In this document: piece by piece, positions 1 through 10,207 of the stretch
How the letters are laid out: every line of letters starts with the position of its first letter
How positions within the stretch are numbered: position 1 is the stretch's first letter
Origin: Dichomitus squalens LYAD-421 SS1
Lineage: Eukaryota; Basidiomycota; Agaricomycetes; Polyporales; Polyporaceae
Assembly: GCF_000275845.1 (NCBI RefSeq)
Contig: NW_006766904.1
Span: forward strand, 313,121-334,609
DNA: 21,489 bases
Reading direction: 5' to 3'
Position numbers and translations under genes: made by a program
Notes under the pieces: generated by a model
The model's database searches: none
The model's input: the letters and a program-made list of their open reading frames with translations, nothing else
Told to the model about the DNA's origin: nothing

Positions 1-831
1 GAGCTGGGACTAGAGAGCGACGCGAGGATTTGACAATTCAGAAGCTATAAAGTTGCTTGTCTCGAGATATGGAGTCGCCTCACAAGGTTTGAGTCCAGTT
101 GCCATCGAGCCCAGAGCGGCACCCTCAGCTGAACCATATATATGTCGTGCTGATTCTGTTTCCGACTTGGGCGCATTGTGTACAATAAGTCCAGGTCAAC
201 GAGTTTATAAGCTCTCCCGACGTCACCATTCACTTGCTGGGCTGATTTCCCGGGCCTAACAAACCTAGCATGAGACGATCTTGTCGATCTCTCTGCGCCC
301 GCTGCCTGCGTGTCTCTGCTCGCTGTGCTGCAGACGCTTGAGCTGACCTTGAATGCAGCTAGGCAGGCGCCCAATAGGCGCGCGAGCACTGAGCGACCGA
401 CAAGAATTGAGCACCCCTACTCCCACCGCTCTGGCCTTCCATGTCAAATCAGACTCTGACATACAAACATTCCGGGAAACGCGACGACTCTTGCTGCCTG
501 TTGAATCCCTATTTCTCTTATAGGGGATGAGGCCTTCCATCGGACAACATCATGCGCCTCGATGGTTCAGGAAGCTGCAATTCGCTCCGCAGAGGTCCAT
601 CAAAATTTGAAGATCTCGCTGGGACTCCTAGAGCTCGCCGTGGGCAAGTATGTATAGATAGAGCTCAGAAGGTAATAATAGCCCAGAGTGTTCACACGAT
701 ATGTATAACCTACTGCGGCGCCACCCCTGCGACGGCTTCCATGCGCATCGAGGCAGCGGTTCGCGAAGAAACAACGTCTTGTCTCCGATCCTCCACCACC
801 GTTGCCCCCTCCCAACTTTTCCGAGTCAGGA
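1..831. other. Upstream/intergenic region before the GH16 gene
   Basis: No reading frame here has recognisable protein features; the open stretches on both strands look like chance. The last 60 bases before position 832 are pyrimidine-rich (runs of CTCC, CCACC, CCCCTCCC), as expected for a fungal 5' leader. AT-rich patches at about 47-53 (TATAAAG), 133-142 (ATATATATG) and 700-709 (ATATGTATAA) could act as core promoter elements; the last lies about 125 nt before the start codon. The beginning of the region could belong to a neighbouring gene outside the window. Confidence 0.5.
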
Positions 832-2443
832 ATGCGTCTCCTCGTCTCGCTTGGTCTCCTTTCCTTGTCGGCTGCGCCGACACTTGCTGCATACAATCTT
901 GTCGAGTCCTTCTCAGGCTCGACCTTCTTCAACGGTTGGGACTTCTTCGATGGATTTGACAACACGACCAACGGTTAGGACGCACGCGGGTAGTCTCCAG
1001 GGATGAGCTGGTTGCTTATTAGAGTGTCTCTCCAGGTGATGTCAACTTCCTGAGCCAGGCCAATGCTACAGCCAGCCACCTTACGTTCGTCGACGATGCC
1101 GGACATGCGATCATCAGAGTCGATAACACAACCTTCGTCCCGTTCAACGAGAAGCGAAACTCCGTACGTCATCGGCCATTCACGCCTGACGACAACAGCC
1201 TCTCCAGTCTCAATCTTACACTCCCTTAGGTCAAAATCATGACACACGACTACTTCTCCGTAGGGAGCGTCTTCGTGATGGACGCCGTCCATATTCCGTT
1301 CGGCTGCTCGGTGTGTGATTCGTGGGCTCGGTGTCCGAGGTTCTAGCTCGAGCTTATCCCTCTCCATCCCGTCAGGTGTGGCCCAGCTTCTGGACCAAGG
1401 GCCCCAACTGGCCGGCCGGGGGCGAGATCGACATCATGGAGCTCGTCAACTTGGCGCAAGACAACCAGATGACTCTCCACACTACCCCGGGGTGCACCCA
1501 ACCTCAGGGCGTCATGCAACTGGGTAAAACCTCAGGCACGGACTGCTCTGCAGGAACGAATTCCTCCGAGGGGTGCACCGTCATAGAGACGCAGTCGAAC
1601 AATGCCGGTGCCGCCTTCGCTTCTGCCGGTGGAGGCGTCTGGGCTGCGCAGTTCGACGTTTCTGGTATCTTGTAAGTTTCCTGCATCCGGATCTCAGGGG
1701 ACACCCTCACTGACGGGTCTTCACATGTAGCGTTTGGTTCTGGAGCGTAAGTCTCCGATGGTTCAAGAGCGAGACCCGGAAATTCACTGTTGTCGTGCTA
1801 TATAGCGATCGAGCGTTCCCGCGGACGTCAGCAACACGTCAACTTCTGTAGACCCATCTACATGGGGAACTCCCTCAGCATCATGGCCATCAGCAACTTG
1901 CAATATCACGAACTTCTTCACGCCCCAGCAGCTTGTCATTGATATCACTCTCTGCGGTGACTTGTAAGTGTATTCATATCCGTTGTCATCCGAGGCTAAG
2001 GTGACCACGCGCTGCGAACTATAGCGCAGGACAACCGACCATCTACGCCCAGACATGCGGCGGCCCTGTCGGGAACTCCTCAACCTGCGTATGTCCATCC
2101 GCGAATCCTGACATTGACGGAACTCTGACACGTATGTCTTTGCTCTTAGTACCTCGAGAACGTAATCAACAACGGAACGAGCCAGTATGCCGACGCATAC
2201 TTCGAGATCAACTATGTCAAGGCATACTCGCTAGGAGACGCGCTTGACCCGACGGTCTCGGGGACCAGCGTAATTCTGTCATCAATATCTCCCACTGCCA
2301 CTTCCACTTCCAGTGCTAATGGAAGCGGAACGTCCTCGGGGTCCACCAAGAACGGAGCTGCACGGTCCCTTGGTCGCCAAAGCCGAAGCCTTTTGGTTTC
2401 AGTAGTGCTCGCTGCGATGGTGTTTGCTCTCTGCATGGCCTGA
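832..2443 (+). CDS. Secreted glycoside hydrolase family 16 beta-glucanase, probably GPI-anchored
   Basis: Eight exons: 832-973, 1036-1163, 1230-1310, 1376-1671, 1731-1746, 1806-1963, 2025-2088, 2150-2443, giving 392 aa. All junctions are GT-AG and the frame stays open. Residues 1-19 form a signal peptide (MRLLVSLGLLSLSAAPTLA). The GH16 active site is GGEIDIMELVN, with E134 the nucleophile, D136 the helper and E139 the acid/base. This is the ExDxxE (beta-bulge) form of laminarinase-type enzymes. The preceding VWPSFWTKGPNWPAGG segment is also family-typical. Members of this fungal group cleave beta-1,3/1,4- or 1,3/1,6-glucans and remodel the wall or feed on glucan. After the catalytic domain comes a Ser/Thr/Gly-rich linker (about 335-370) and a hydrophobic C-terminus (SLLVSVVLAAMVFALCMA), suggesting a GPI anchor. 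Asn-glycosylation sites (NTT, NAT, NITN, NGTS) support secretion. Exon 5 is only 16 nt. Substrate is not determined by the sequence. Confidence 0.93.
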
Positions 2444-2834
2444 TTAGCGGCCAATTGAACGATGCGCACGGACTAATGATAGTCACAATCGATGTGTTGA
2501 TATACGAAACGAGCACATCGCAGTATTAATACTACAGACAATTCTCCTGTTTGCCTATCCTGATTGACATGAGGCTGGATCATGATCGAGCCGAATTCGA
2601 GTAAGAATTTCACTGACTGCACAGAACGTGGAGCCTGCGTGCGTTCCCGTTGGCTTAACCGTACCATACCGGCCAACGCTGTTTTGTAGCCGTGCTTGCT
2701 GTGAATCATATGAGAACAGTTCAGGGCGTTTCCGCCACGGAGTACATCAGATTGGGATGTAAGACGTACACATTTCCGAGAAACCGATGCGGCATTCCTC
2801 GGAACAAGGATGACGTCCTAACATACAAACTTTC

Positions 2835-2920
2835 CTTTGCTTTTCCCCGCCTTGATAACTCTGAACGCCCACAATATTAGACGCAGAGCAGTGTGCGGGG
2901 TAGGATCGACGTAAATATGT
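2835..2920 (+). repeat. Diverged direct repeat, copy A
   Basis: Copy A shares TTCCCCGC followed by TT and TAACTC near its start, and GAGCAG followed by CGGGGTAG near its end, with copy B at 3085-3160. Order and spacing are the same but the middle has diverged, so this looks like an old duplication, not a recent one. Confidence 0.5.
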
Positions 2921-3084
2921 AAACTGCCTACAGGTATGCGACTGCCCACAAAGTTGGTTGAACAATTGGTATATTGGCAACAACGTACGTCTACCTCGAT
3001 GAAGAAGTAAGATGTCAGACACATAGTAAAACCAAGAGACAAGCGTACGGTCTCATGGCTGAATTCATGCCTTTTTCGAGGAAG

Positions 3085-3160
3085 CTTGCTCTTCCCCGCA
3101 TTAGTAACTCCATCCGTCCATAGGCAGGGACAGGGAGCAGTTGTCGGGGTAGAAATTTGT
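3085..3160 (+). repeat. Diverged direct repeat, copy B
   Basis: Partner of the segment at 2835-2920, about 250 bp away in the same orientation. It lies just past the stop codon of the minus-strand deaminase gene, probably in its 3' UTR or flank. Confidence 0.5.
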
Positions 3161-3261
3161 ACCGAGGCAAAGGGCGAGCCTACGCCGCAGCAGGAAGGCC
3201 AAAGACACAAAGAGGGATGGATATAGGAGGGAATGACTATCGTTACAAGTAGTCCGTCGCA

Positions 3262-4321
3262 CTACCAACCCTGAGTTACGGTGACGCTTAGCAAGAGAAC
3301 ACGCGACGATGCGATGAAGACGTACCAGTCCGGCAAAGAGACGTATGTCGGCATGCGTCTCGTACTGTCCACTCTCGGCATTGTTTACCTTTACGACCTC
3401 GAAGCGATTCTCTTCCGCATTCCAATGGAATATGCGCTTTACGCCAGCCCACCTGCACCACTCTAAACACCGCCAACATGGCTTCGCGCTGCCCATGCCG
3501 TTCTTCGTGAAGCGCGCGACATAAATGTCCGCGCCGTTCGCCCGAGGGTCGCGGCGGCGAGCATCCCAACCCCTGTCGCCGTCCTTGAGACGAGTCGCGG
3601 TCGTGCCGTTTGTCGACATGCCACAATCTGCGGCGGACGGGGGTGCGCGTGCATGCCGGGACGAAGAAGCGTGACTCTCACTGCTGCTAGTCTCCGCCAC
3701 GCTACTGGAACTGCTACTGGATCCCCTCCGCGACAGCGACGACGGAGCCTGATTTGAGTTGCGCTGTCTGCGCCTACTCTTGCGCTTAAGTAGCTTAGAG
3801 CCACCAAGCGCGGTCGTCTGAGTCATACTCGAGCTCGAGCTCGATGGTGGTAGTGACGGCGGGCCCGGAGAAAGATGCCTCAGGGCCCGCAAGCCCTTTT
3901 GGCCCTTTTGTTGTATGTGATTCTGGTGGTGTAGCCGGTGAAACCCGACGCTCCATGCCTTGAACCTGCGTCTTGAACGACGGGGACATGCCAGTCAAGC
4001 TGAAGATGGCGTGCATCTCCGCGTGCATCGACACGGGCTACATGGCGCATGCACGTACATGAGGCGTCTGCGGTGGCTTCTCAGAGAAGGAGAGGCGATT
4101 GATCTTACCTTGCGATGCCCGTGCGTCCTGACCTCCGCGCCGTCATAGTGAGGCCTGTGATGGTTGTACCCGGAGGATATGACCTTGCCTCCCTTGACCA
4201 TCACGGCACCTAGGGTAAAGCACATAGGGCTCTTTGACGCGGCCTCGGCACACTGCGACAGATAAAACTGAGTCTTGTTCATGGCGGTTTGTATGTTGAG
4301 GAAAGACGCTGATGAGCTCAT
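3262..4321 (-). CDS. Cytidine/dCMP deaminase-superfamily protein with Ser/Arg-rich insertion
   Basis: Four exons on the minus strand: 4321-4109, 4037-3829, 3773-3326 and 3270-3262, giving 292 aa. The zinc site is present in both halves: H76-A-E78 in VSMHAEMHAIF (His ligand and catalytic Glu) and P239-C-W-R-C243 (two Cys ligands), followed by LEWCRWAGVKRIFHW. Family members hydrolytically deaminate cytosine- or guanine-type bases, nucleosides or nucleotides; the substrate cannot be named here. Between the two motifs, roughly residues 100-220 are low complexity, rich in Ser, Arg and Thr, including a run of seven Ser (159-165). This is far longer than the usual spacing and is probably a disordered loop. 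The intron at 3774-3828 is needed to keep the frame; its acceptor could also lie a few bases further on. The last exon codes only Gly-Trp. M14 at 4282 is an alternative start. The gene diverges from EF-1 beta. Confidence 0.82.
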
Positions 4322-4612
4322 GGTAAGCGCGAAAGGCATAGTGGTGACACGAAAACACGCGCATATACTCACATACAAATGCTTGGGGCGAGATATGATG
4401 GCGATATGCGCAACACTACGACGGAGACGAAAGAAAGTGCAGGAAGACAACCTGGACTGAGGCAAGTCAACGACGATGACGCATAAAATACCGCGGGGGA
4501 CAAGCGCCCTGCCCTGAAGTCTATCACGGGACCTGATAAATTTCGCGTTCTCAGCGCGCCTGTCAAGGCAGCCATCGATCTCTGTCCCGCACCAAAACTT
4601 CCCTCATACACC
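4322..4612. promoter_or_regulatory. Shared divergent promoter between deaminase and EF-1 beta
   Basis: Only about 290 bp separate the two start codons, which point away from each other, so the promoters must lie here or overlap the 5' leaders. A TATA-like stretch (GCATAAAATA, about 4481-4490) lies roughly 125 nt before the EF-1 beta start. The bases just before that ATG (CATACACC) fit a fungal translation-start context. Co-regulation is not shown. Confidence 0.45.
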
Positions 4613-5584
4613 ATGTCTGTAGATCTCGGAAAGCTTGAGGCCCACCTTGCGAGCCGTTCCTACGTCGAGGGGTGAGTACCTTTCCTCTGTTTTAGCGTCG
4701 AGAGACGCTTCGGTACGATGAACACAACGCTATGGTCCGTGTTTCCAAGAAGCGACTAGACACCGCTGCTCCAGTATGCCGACAATCATTCACCTAGCTT
4801 TCTGACCCTCTAGTCTCTTCATTCTGTGTGTTACATCTCAACAACGAGTGCTGACACGTCATCACACAGTCACACCCCGTCGCAGGCGGACGTCACTGTT
4901 TTCAAGGCTATCTCTTCCGCCCCCAACGCGTCCGCGAACCCTCACGTCGCTCGCTGGTACAACCACATCAAGTCCTACGAGGCTGAATTTGGCTCCCTCT
5001 CTGGCTCCAGCTCTGCTGGCGAGGCTTTCCTCGGCGGTGCCGCCGCTGCGACTCCTGCCAAGGCTGAGGAGGACGATGACGATGAGGTCGACCTCTTTGG
5101 CTCTGACGATGAAGAGGATGCGGAGGCTGAGCGCATCAAGGCTGAGCGTGTCGCTGCCTACAATGCGAAGAAGGCCGCCAAGCCCAAGACTGTTGCGAAG
5201 GTTCGTCTATATCCTCGGTTGTATTCACACATCCTCGGAATGTGATGTTGACTTCACGCCCCTTGTAGTCCGTCGTCACCTTCGAGGTGAAGCCCTGGGA
5301 TGACGAGACCGACATGGTCAAGCTCGAGGAAGCCGTCCGTTCCATTGAAATGGAGGGTCTCGTCTGGGGTGCCTCCAAGCTTGTCCCCATCGGTTATGGT
5401 ATCAAGAAACTACAGATCACCCTTGTAGTCGAGGACGAACTCGTCTCGCTCGACGAGCTCCAGGAACGCGTTGCCGAGTTTGAGGACTACGTCCAGAGCT
5501 CTGACATCGCTGCCATGCAGAGTGAGTATCGAAAATTTTCACTTTCGAATTGATTGATTGACGATCACGCGCACAGAGCTCTAG
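4613..5584 (+). CDS. Translation elongation factor 1-beta (eEF1B alpha subunit, guanine nucleotide exchange factor)
   Basis: Four exons: 4613-4671, 4870-5200, 5269-5521 and 5577-5584, giving 216 aa, close to the 205-225 aa usual for the family. The protein reloads eEF1A with GTP during translation elongation in the cytosol. The N-terminal GST-C-like part has SRSYVEG and [11 protein letters not shown], then [11 protein letters not shown]. An acidic linker with [18 protein letters not shown] follows (about residues 80-100). The C-terminal exchange domain starts near residue 131 with [16 protein letters not shown] and carries GYGIKKLQI and the tail [10 protein letters not shown]. Codon choice is strongly biased to C/G endings, as in highly expressed genes. 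Intron 1 is 198 nt, unusually long here. The last exon is 8 nt and completes Lys, Leu and stop; without it the protein would read into intron 3 and end with a wrong tail. Confidence 0.96.
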
Positions 5585-6690
5585 GGCCCATGTCTTGTAT
5601 ATCCCCAGCATATATCCAGGGTTCTTATAGGTTGTATCGTCGTGTTGTACGGATGGTAGAAGGCAGTCAAACAAAATGTTGTAACGATCTAGAAATGCAT
5701 TGCAGCGTTGACGTCCATCGTTGGTTCCGGTCCCTCCGAAAGCGAATGTGGACGTGCTATCTCGATTATCTCTGCGTCCACCGGGTCGTGCGCCTCGTAA
5801 CATTGATGTCTATTTCATGGCAATCCGATAGGTCAGTCGATCTACCGCCCTTAGACCCCCCACCTTTACTCCATGAGACCAAACGCATTGCATCAACTGG
5901 TACCCGTATATATTGCCTGTCGGGCGATTGGATCGGGTCTCCTCTGGAACAATACTGTTATGTGTGGCCGTCGATCTCGCTCAACTGCTCCTGTGGGATA
6001 GTCAGGCTGAGGATCAGGTGGAGGTGGCGTCGGTGAATATTAATGGTTCGCTTCCAGGACATCATGTTCAAGTCAAGGCTTGCCTAGCTATCCTCGCCCT
6101 CAGAACCGATCAAGCATGACAATCCTGCCATAGCGTTGATTCCCAGTTGTATATAAGCTTCAACACCCAGCGATGGCTCTCCAGACAGCCAATGTCGCCG
6201 CGCCACCCAGTGGCATGAGAAATAATTAATGAATACTCGCCCAATAACGCAAGTCCATCTAGTTGGTACCTCGTTTGGGTTGTCTTCCGATATTGCTGCC
6301 CCCTTCCCAGGTTACCTTGAGAGCGACTCTTATATCTCACAATGTGTTCACGGCAGATATGCCGGGAATCAAGCTTCAAGGGCAGCTATGCCTCCGTCCT
6401 AGCCTAACACTACACTTTTCTTGCTTGCATCGTTTTCTGCGTTCGGAAATAATAACCATGCACCGCAGCGTAACCTGATAGTATAGTATCAGCGTCCGTT
6501 GGTTCCGACAGAGACGACTGATATAGTAGCTCCGAGCATAAATGAGAACTGAGTTTTGTTTCTACGTTCAATATCCAGGATCGGTACCGTCTCCTCTCTC
6601 CACTGCGTATTGGGTTTGTACGGTGATTACGATGGTGTACGTGTCTCGACTGTAGCCTTGTGTTAACGCCGTGGCACGTCATGATATTCA
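5585..6690. other. Intergenic region between convergent EF-1 beta and F-box genes
   Basis: About 1.1 kb holding the 3' flanks of both neighbours. Open frames here (up to about 160 codons on the plus strand, starting inside EF-1 beta intron 3) show no domains, no secretion signal and no consistent codon bias. I see no RNA gene or strong repeat. Confidence 0.5.
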
Positions 6691-8191
6691 TCAGATAGGG
6701 ACATCGGTGGGATCATCACCTTTGTCTCCGCTCTGGTCGCCTCCTCCCGTCTTTTCTTGAGATTGGACGCTGGCGGTAGTGGAGCTAGGAACATCCTCCC
6801 GCCATCCGCAAAATTCTACAAATTCTTAAGCCTTGTCTCGACAGCGACGGACAGTGCTCATTTCAGCTTACCAAATTCGTCGTCAGTTTCGAAGGGACGA
6901 GTTACGTGAAGCCGTAAGACCTGCGAAAAGCCCCGCATTCTTTTCCCGAGTTCATCCATCCACCAGCTCTCATTCTCTTGCGCATCGAACAGGGTCAAGT
7001 GAAAGACTTCGAGACGTGGAAAACGTTCGAGGATGTCTGTCAGGTGAGCCCTGGCAAAGAGCCGATCGAGCGTATCAAGTCGGGTGACTGCGCAGTAGCA
7101 TACTTCTCGGCCCGGGTTCGCCTCTGGCACGCCTGGAGTATCGTGGAAGGGTCTGACCATGTTTGTACGTGGGGCCAGCTCGAAAGAACGAAATGCGGTA
7201 AACGCGCGAACGCTGGCGAGAATGGCATGGCTGATAGAGAACTTCAACCACTCTTTCACTTCGTTCGGCTCGTCGAGCTCGATTGACAACAAGAAGGACA
7301 AGGAAATCGACTGGAGAAGAGGAAGGGACGCTACAAATGCCCAGCGGTCAGCCTCTGTCAAACACAAGTCAGTATCAATATGCATACGGCGCTCGAGTGC
7401 TCGCACCCACCGGTATGGCTATCGTCGACTTGACTCTGAATCTCAAGATGGGTGACAGAGTACCCAAAGACTGTCGGAGGGAGCATGCCTGTTGGCATAC
7501 CCCGTAGCTGTGTTCAGGAACAACGGTGAGTTGCTCGACCCACGGAATTTAGCGGCCTGGGGATGTCACATACATTGAGGTATTCCAGATATTTGCAGCA
7601 TGATGGAGGACGCATCTCGCCCAACTTCCTCCTATAGATTTCCGAGACTGCTGTGCTATACTCTCTGCTATAAGACCACTTCAGGAGCAGGTGCTGGATG
7701 TCGGGGAAGGACCATATTAGATGCAGCAAAGTGCTGATCGTATGTCCATCGATAGCAATCTCCAACCTCGTGATATGCGCGAAGAATGGCAGGGAGCGTG
7801 TATAAGTGATATGGTGACTCTTGAGTAGGGGGAATACCAAAGAACGACAGTTTTGCAGGATTTGTGGTAGAGGCGACCGTGATAGGTAGTTATTCAGGCT
7901 TCCTGGCGGCCGATAATGCTCCAATTCAATAACGAGGTCGGCAAGGAACGGCTGCGCCGTGAGCGTGCGTATGAGTAGGTCAACTTGGCGTTCAGTGCTG
8001 AGCTCGACGATCCGAAGAAGGTTTAGGCGACTACGGGGGTACCAGGCTTTGCAAGTCAGAGCACAAGCCCGCAAAGTGGCATATGTGCTTGGTCGCCGCG
8101 TTGCCGGCTTATTGACGAATTCCCGATGAGGAAAATTGCATAAATCAACAATTTGCTCACAGCGCTCGACTGGAAGCTTGCATCGAGACAT
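6691..8191 (-). CDS. F-box-type protein (Agaricomycete family)
   Basis: Four exons on the minus strand: 8191-7574, 7507-7411, 7354-6872 and 6815-6691, giving 440 aa. The N-terminus MSRCKLPVERCEQIVDLC, followed by TYATLRACALTCKAWYPRSR, matches the F-box helices of the large Agaricomycete family (usually LPVELCE...LRACALTCRAW). The rest is Leu-rich with LRR-like phrasing (HITRLEIAIDGHTISTLLHLIWSFPDIQHLLL; YSVTHLEIQS; LERFPRLEVFHLTLFD). F-box proteins connect substrates to Skp1-Cullin ubiquitin ligases; the target here is unknown. Exon joins were chosen because GTATGT..CAG, GTGGGT..CAG and GTAAGC..TAG introns (66, 56 and 56 nt) restore one open frame. Without the last intron the protein would end early at FGKLK. 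The C-terminal tail is polar (Gly/Asp/Ser). The first exon alone is a reliable F-box call; the remaining junctions are inference. Confidence 0.78.
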
Positions 8192-8881
8192 TTCGAGCGA
8201 TATTGGGAGCTTGGATGGTCCTGATACCTAGAAAGGTGGGCGGGACCGTCGACAACCGAGGGTAGGTGGTACGCAGCTTCAAGGCAAGATGCACTAAGTA
8301 TCAGTGCTTGCCAGGGCTGTGTAGAGAAGGTTCTCACCCATATAGAACCTGTGCATCCGAGTCATGCTGATACGGGTGACAGCCACGATCCTGGACTTGT
8401 CAGCGGAGACTATCGATGAACCACAAAATACAGCTATGTAGAACAGCACACACTGCTAGCAAGCGGCATGACGCTGCACCTCAGGAGCTTGCAATCAAGG
8501 AGTAGCACGCGACAGGAGTCGACGTCGGGGAAGAGCGAAGGCTCGCGCTTCGTACAATTATCACGACCCTCGTCTTTGTCAGATCTCCCATGTGCATACG
8601 TGTACAGCAGCTCAGCTGACCGTCGCTAGAAGAACAGTCGCACGGCGTGCTTTGCAAGCGCATCCGCTCGGGAATCGCGGACTGGTGCGTTCGCAGTTCT
8701 GGGTCACTCAAGCACCCGGCCCACTCAGCTCGGAGAGCCGAGGCTTTGACCCCACACTCTTCGGACAGACGCTAGCCATTCTTCGCGTTATAAGACGTGC
8801 GCAGATGGCTGTTTCTCACCACTGAGCGCACTATCCAGCTCGACGCCCTCCTCAGACGTCAAACATACAGCTTTCATTGCC
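8192..8881. other. Divergent intergenic region between F-box and cyanamide hydratase-like genes
   Basis: About 690 bp between two start codons pointing away from each other, so it should hold both promoters and leaders. Short open frames on both strands have no recognisable features. No repeat or RNA gene was seen. Confidence 0.45.
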
Positions 8882-9888
8882 ATGCCGTCAGATTGGGAGA
8901 AGTACGGATTCGCTCCTGTGACAAGAGATCCCGAGGTTCTCTTCAAGGACCATCCGACCGCTTCTGGCCCGAACCCAAAGCAGGATCTCTTCACTGTTGA
9001 AGACTTCCCACTGCCCGACACCCCTCTCGTCAGGGAAGTGCATGCGTTCGCGCAAGTAAGTCTTCCGAACTGACCGCGCGGACCCTCCGCAAGCACGTAT
9101 ACTGACCTTTCCGCGTAGAAAGAGCTTGATGAGCAGACCTTTAACCACAGCAATCGCGTCTTCGTCTACGGCTCTGCGCTCGTGAAGACGCACTTCCCCG
9201 AATGGAAATTTAACGAGAACCAGACGGCGGTAGAGACGTACGCGCTGTCGTGCTTGCTGCACGACATCGGCACGGCGGAGAAGTTCCTCGCGACGACGCA
9301 CATGTCGTTCGAGTTCAAGGGCGCGATCGTGGCGCGCGACCTCATCCTCCAGCTTGGAGGCCCGGAGGCCGAGGCGGATAGTGTGTGCGATGCTATCATC
9401 AGGCATCAGGACATCTTCGTCAAAGGGTGCGTGAGCAACAATGTTTGCCGAGTGGGGACTTCGGCTCAGGAGTCTTGCAGTGGGAACATCACTTTGGTCG
9501 GCCAAATCTTGCAGTTGTCGACTATCCTGGGTACGCATTGAATGGCTTTCCTTGCCTGTCTTGCACGGCTGATCAATACCCACCTTAGACAACATTGGAA
9601 TGTAAGTGTCATACCTTGGAGGAGCGCATTGCAGTGCACCTGCTAATCTCGTGCATAATCTGCATCAGTCGCGCGAATCTCATCCATGCACGCCTGATTG
9701 AGACCACAACCGCGAAGTTCCCGCGGAAGGGCTGGTCGGAGCATTTCGCCCGTGTGATTGAGAAAGAGCTCGCGCTCAAACCCTGGTGCCATACGACTTC
9801 TTTCGAGGTGCCGAACTGGAAGGAGGGTGTACGGAGTAACTTTGCGACGGATGTACGGGGAAACGATGTGATGCGTCCATTCGATTGA
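8882..9888 (+). CDS. Cyanamide hydratase-like HD-domain protein
   Basis: Five exons: 8882-9055, 9119-9426, 9481-9530, 9589-9601 and 9669-9888, giving 254 aa, near the family's usual 225-260. Fungal relatives (cyanamide hydratase of Myrothecium, yeast DDI2/DDI3) are zinc HD-domain enzymes that add water to cyanamide to make urea. The metal ligands are visible: H68 in FNHSNRVFVYG, H106-D107 in YALSCLLHDIGT and H154 in IIRHQDIF. Family-typical segments follow: ILQLSTILDNIG, FPRKGWSEHFARVIEKE and LKPWCHTTSF. All introns are GT-AG and 54-67 nt; exon 4 is only 13 nt. There is no signal peptide, so it is probably cytosolic. Activity on cyanamide itself is inferred from family; several fungal paralogues have unknown substrates. 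No urea or nitrogen-metabolism gene is nearby. Confidence 0.9.
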
Positions 9889-10207
9889 GCAGGGCAGCCG
9901 CAGGATGTTGTACAACACAAACTTTTACGAAAGCATATCACCTAGAACCCTCCACGCTTCTGCCTTGAGCTGGGGACAAGCCAATACGGTCTAGACCGGG
10001 GAGCATGACGGTAGCGGCGAGCGAGGACCGTTTGGGAGATGCGGGCGGCAGCCCCCGAACATTTGTTTGTGCTTGTTGTCCTAGCGACGCTGAACAAGTT
10101 GCACGCTCGTCTTCGACCGTCCAGCACGCCTATCCTTCTCTTCCCTCCCCGTCGTCGTCGACTTTAAAGAAACCGTCCGCTCCTTGCGTATCCTACAGCC
10201 CTTTGCC
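9889..10207. other. Intergenic region upstream of the DUF7729-like gene
   Basis: About 320 bp holding the 3' flank of the HD-domain gene and the promoter and leader of the next gene. A pyrimidine-rich tract (about 10130-10160) and an ACTTTAAAG patch near 10160 precede the start codon at 10208. Nothing else is seen. Confidence 0.45.

Larger units (their letters stand above)
2444..3261. other. Intergenic region between convergent GH16 and deaminase genes
   Basis: This holds the 3' flank of the GH16 gene and, on the other strand, the 3' flank of the deaminase gene. I see no convincing gene. It contains two diverged copies of a segment of about 80 bp (2835-2920 and 3085-3160). A minus-strand open frame spans both copies, but its protein resembles nothing I know. 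Confidence 0.5.

Noticed and set aside
45..971. Overlapping open frames on both strands of 60-135 codons upstream of the GH16 gene
   Set aside because: No domains or secretion signals; strands overlap each other and part lies in the GH16 leader and first exon.
5554..6036. A 160-codon plus-strand open frame after EF-1 beta
   Set aside because: It begins inside EF-1 beta intron 3, shows no domain, and its Cys/Trp/Arg-rich composition looks like random translation.
6858..7406. A separate 182-codon minus-strand protein ending FGKLK
   Set aside because: It has only a GTG-type start and joins the F-box exon through proper GT-AG introns; its end lies at a GTAAGC donor, so it is an internal exon.
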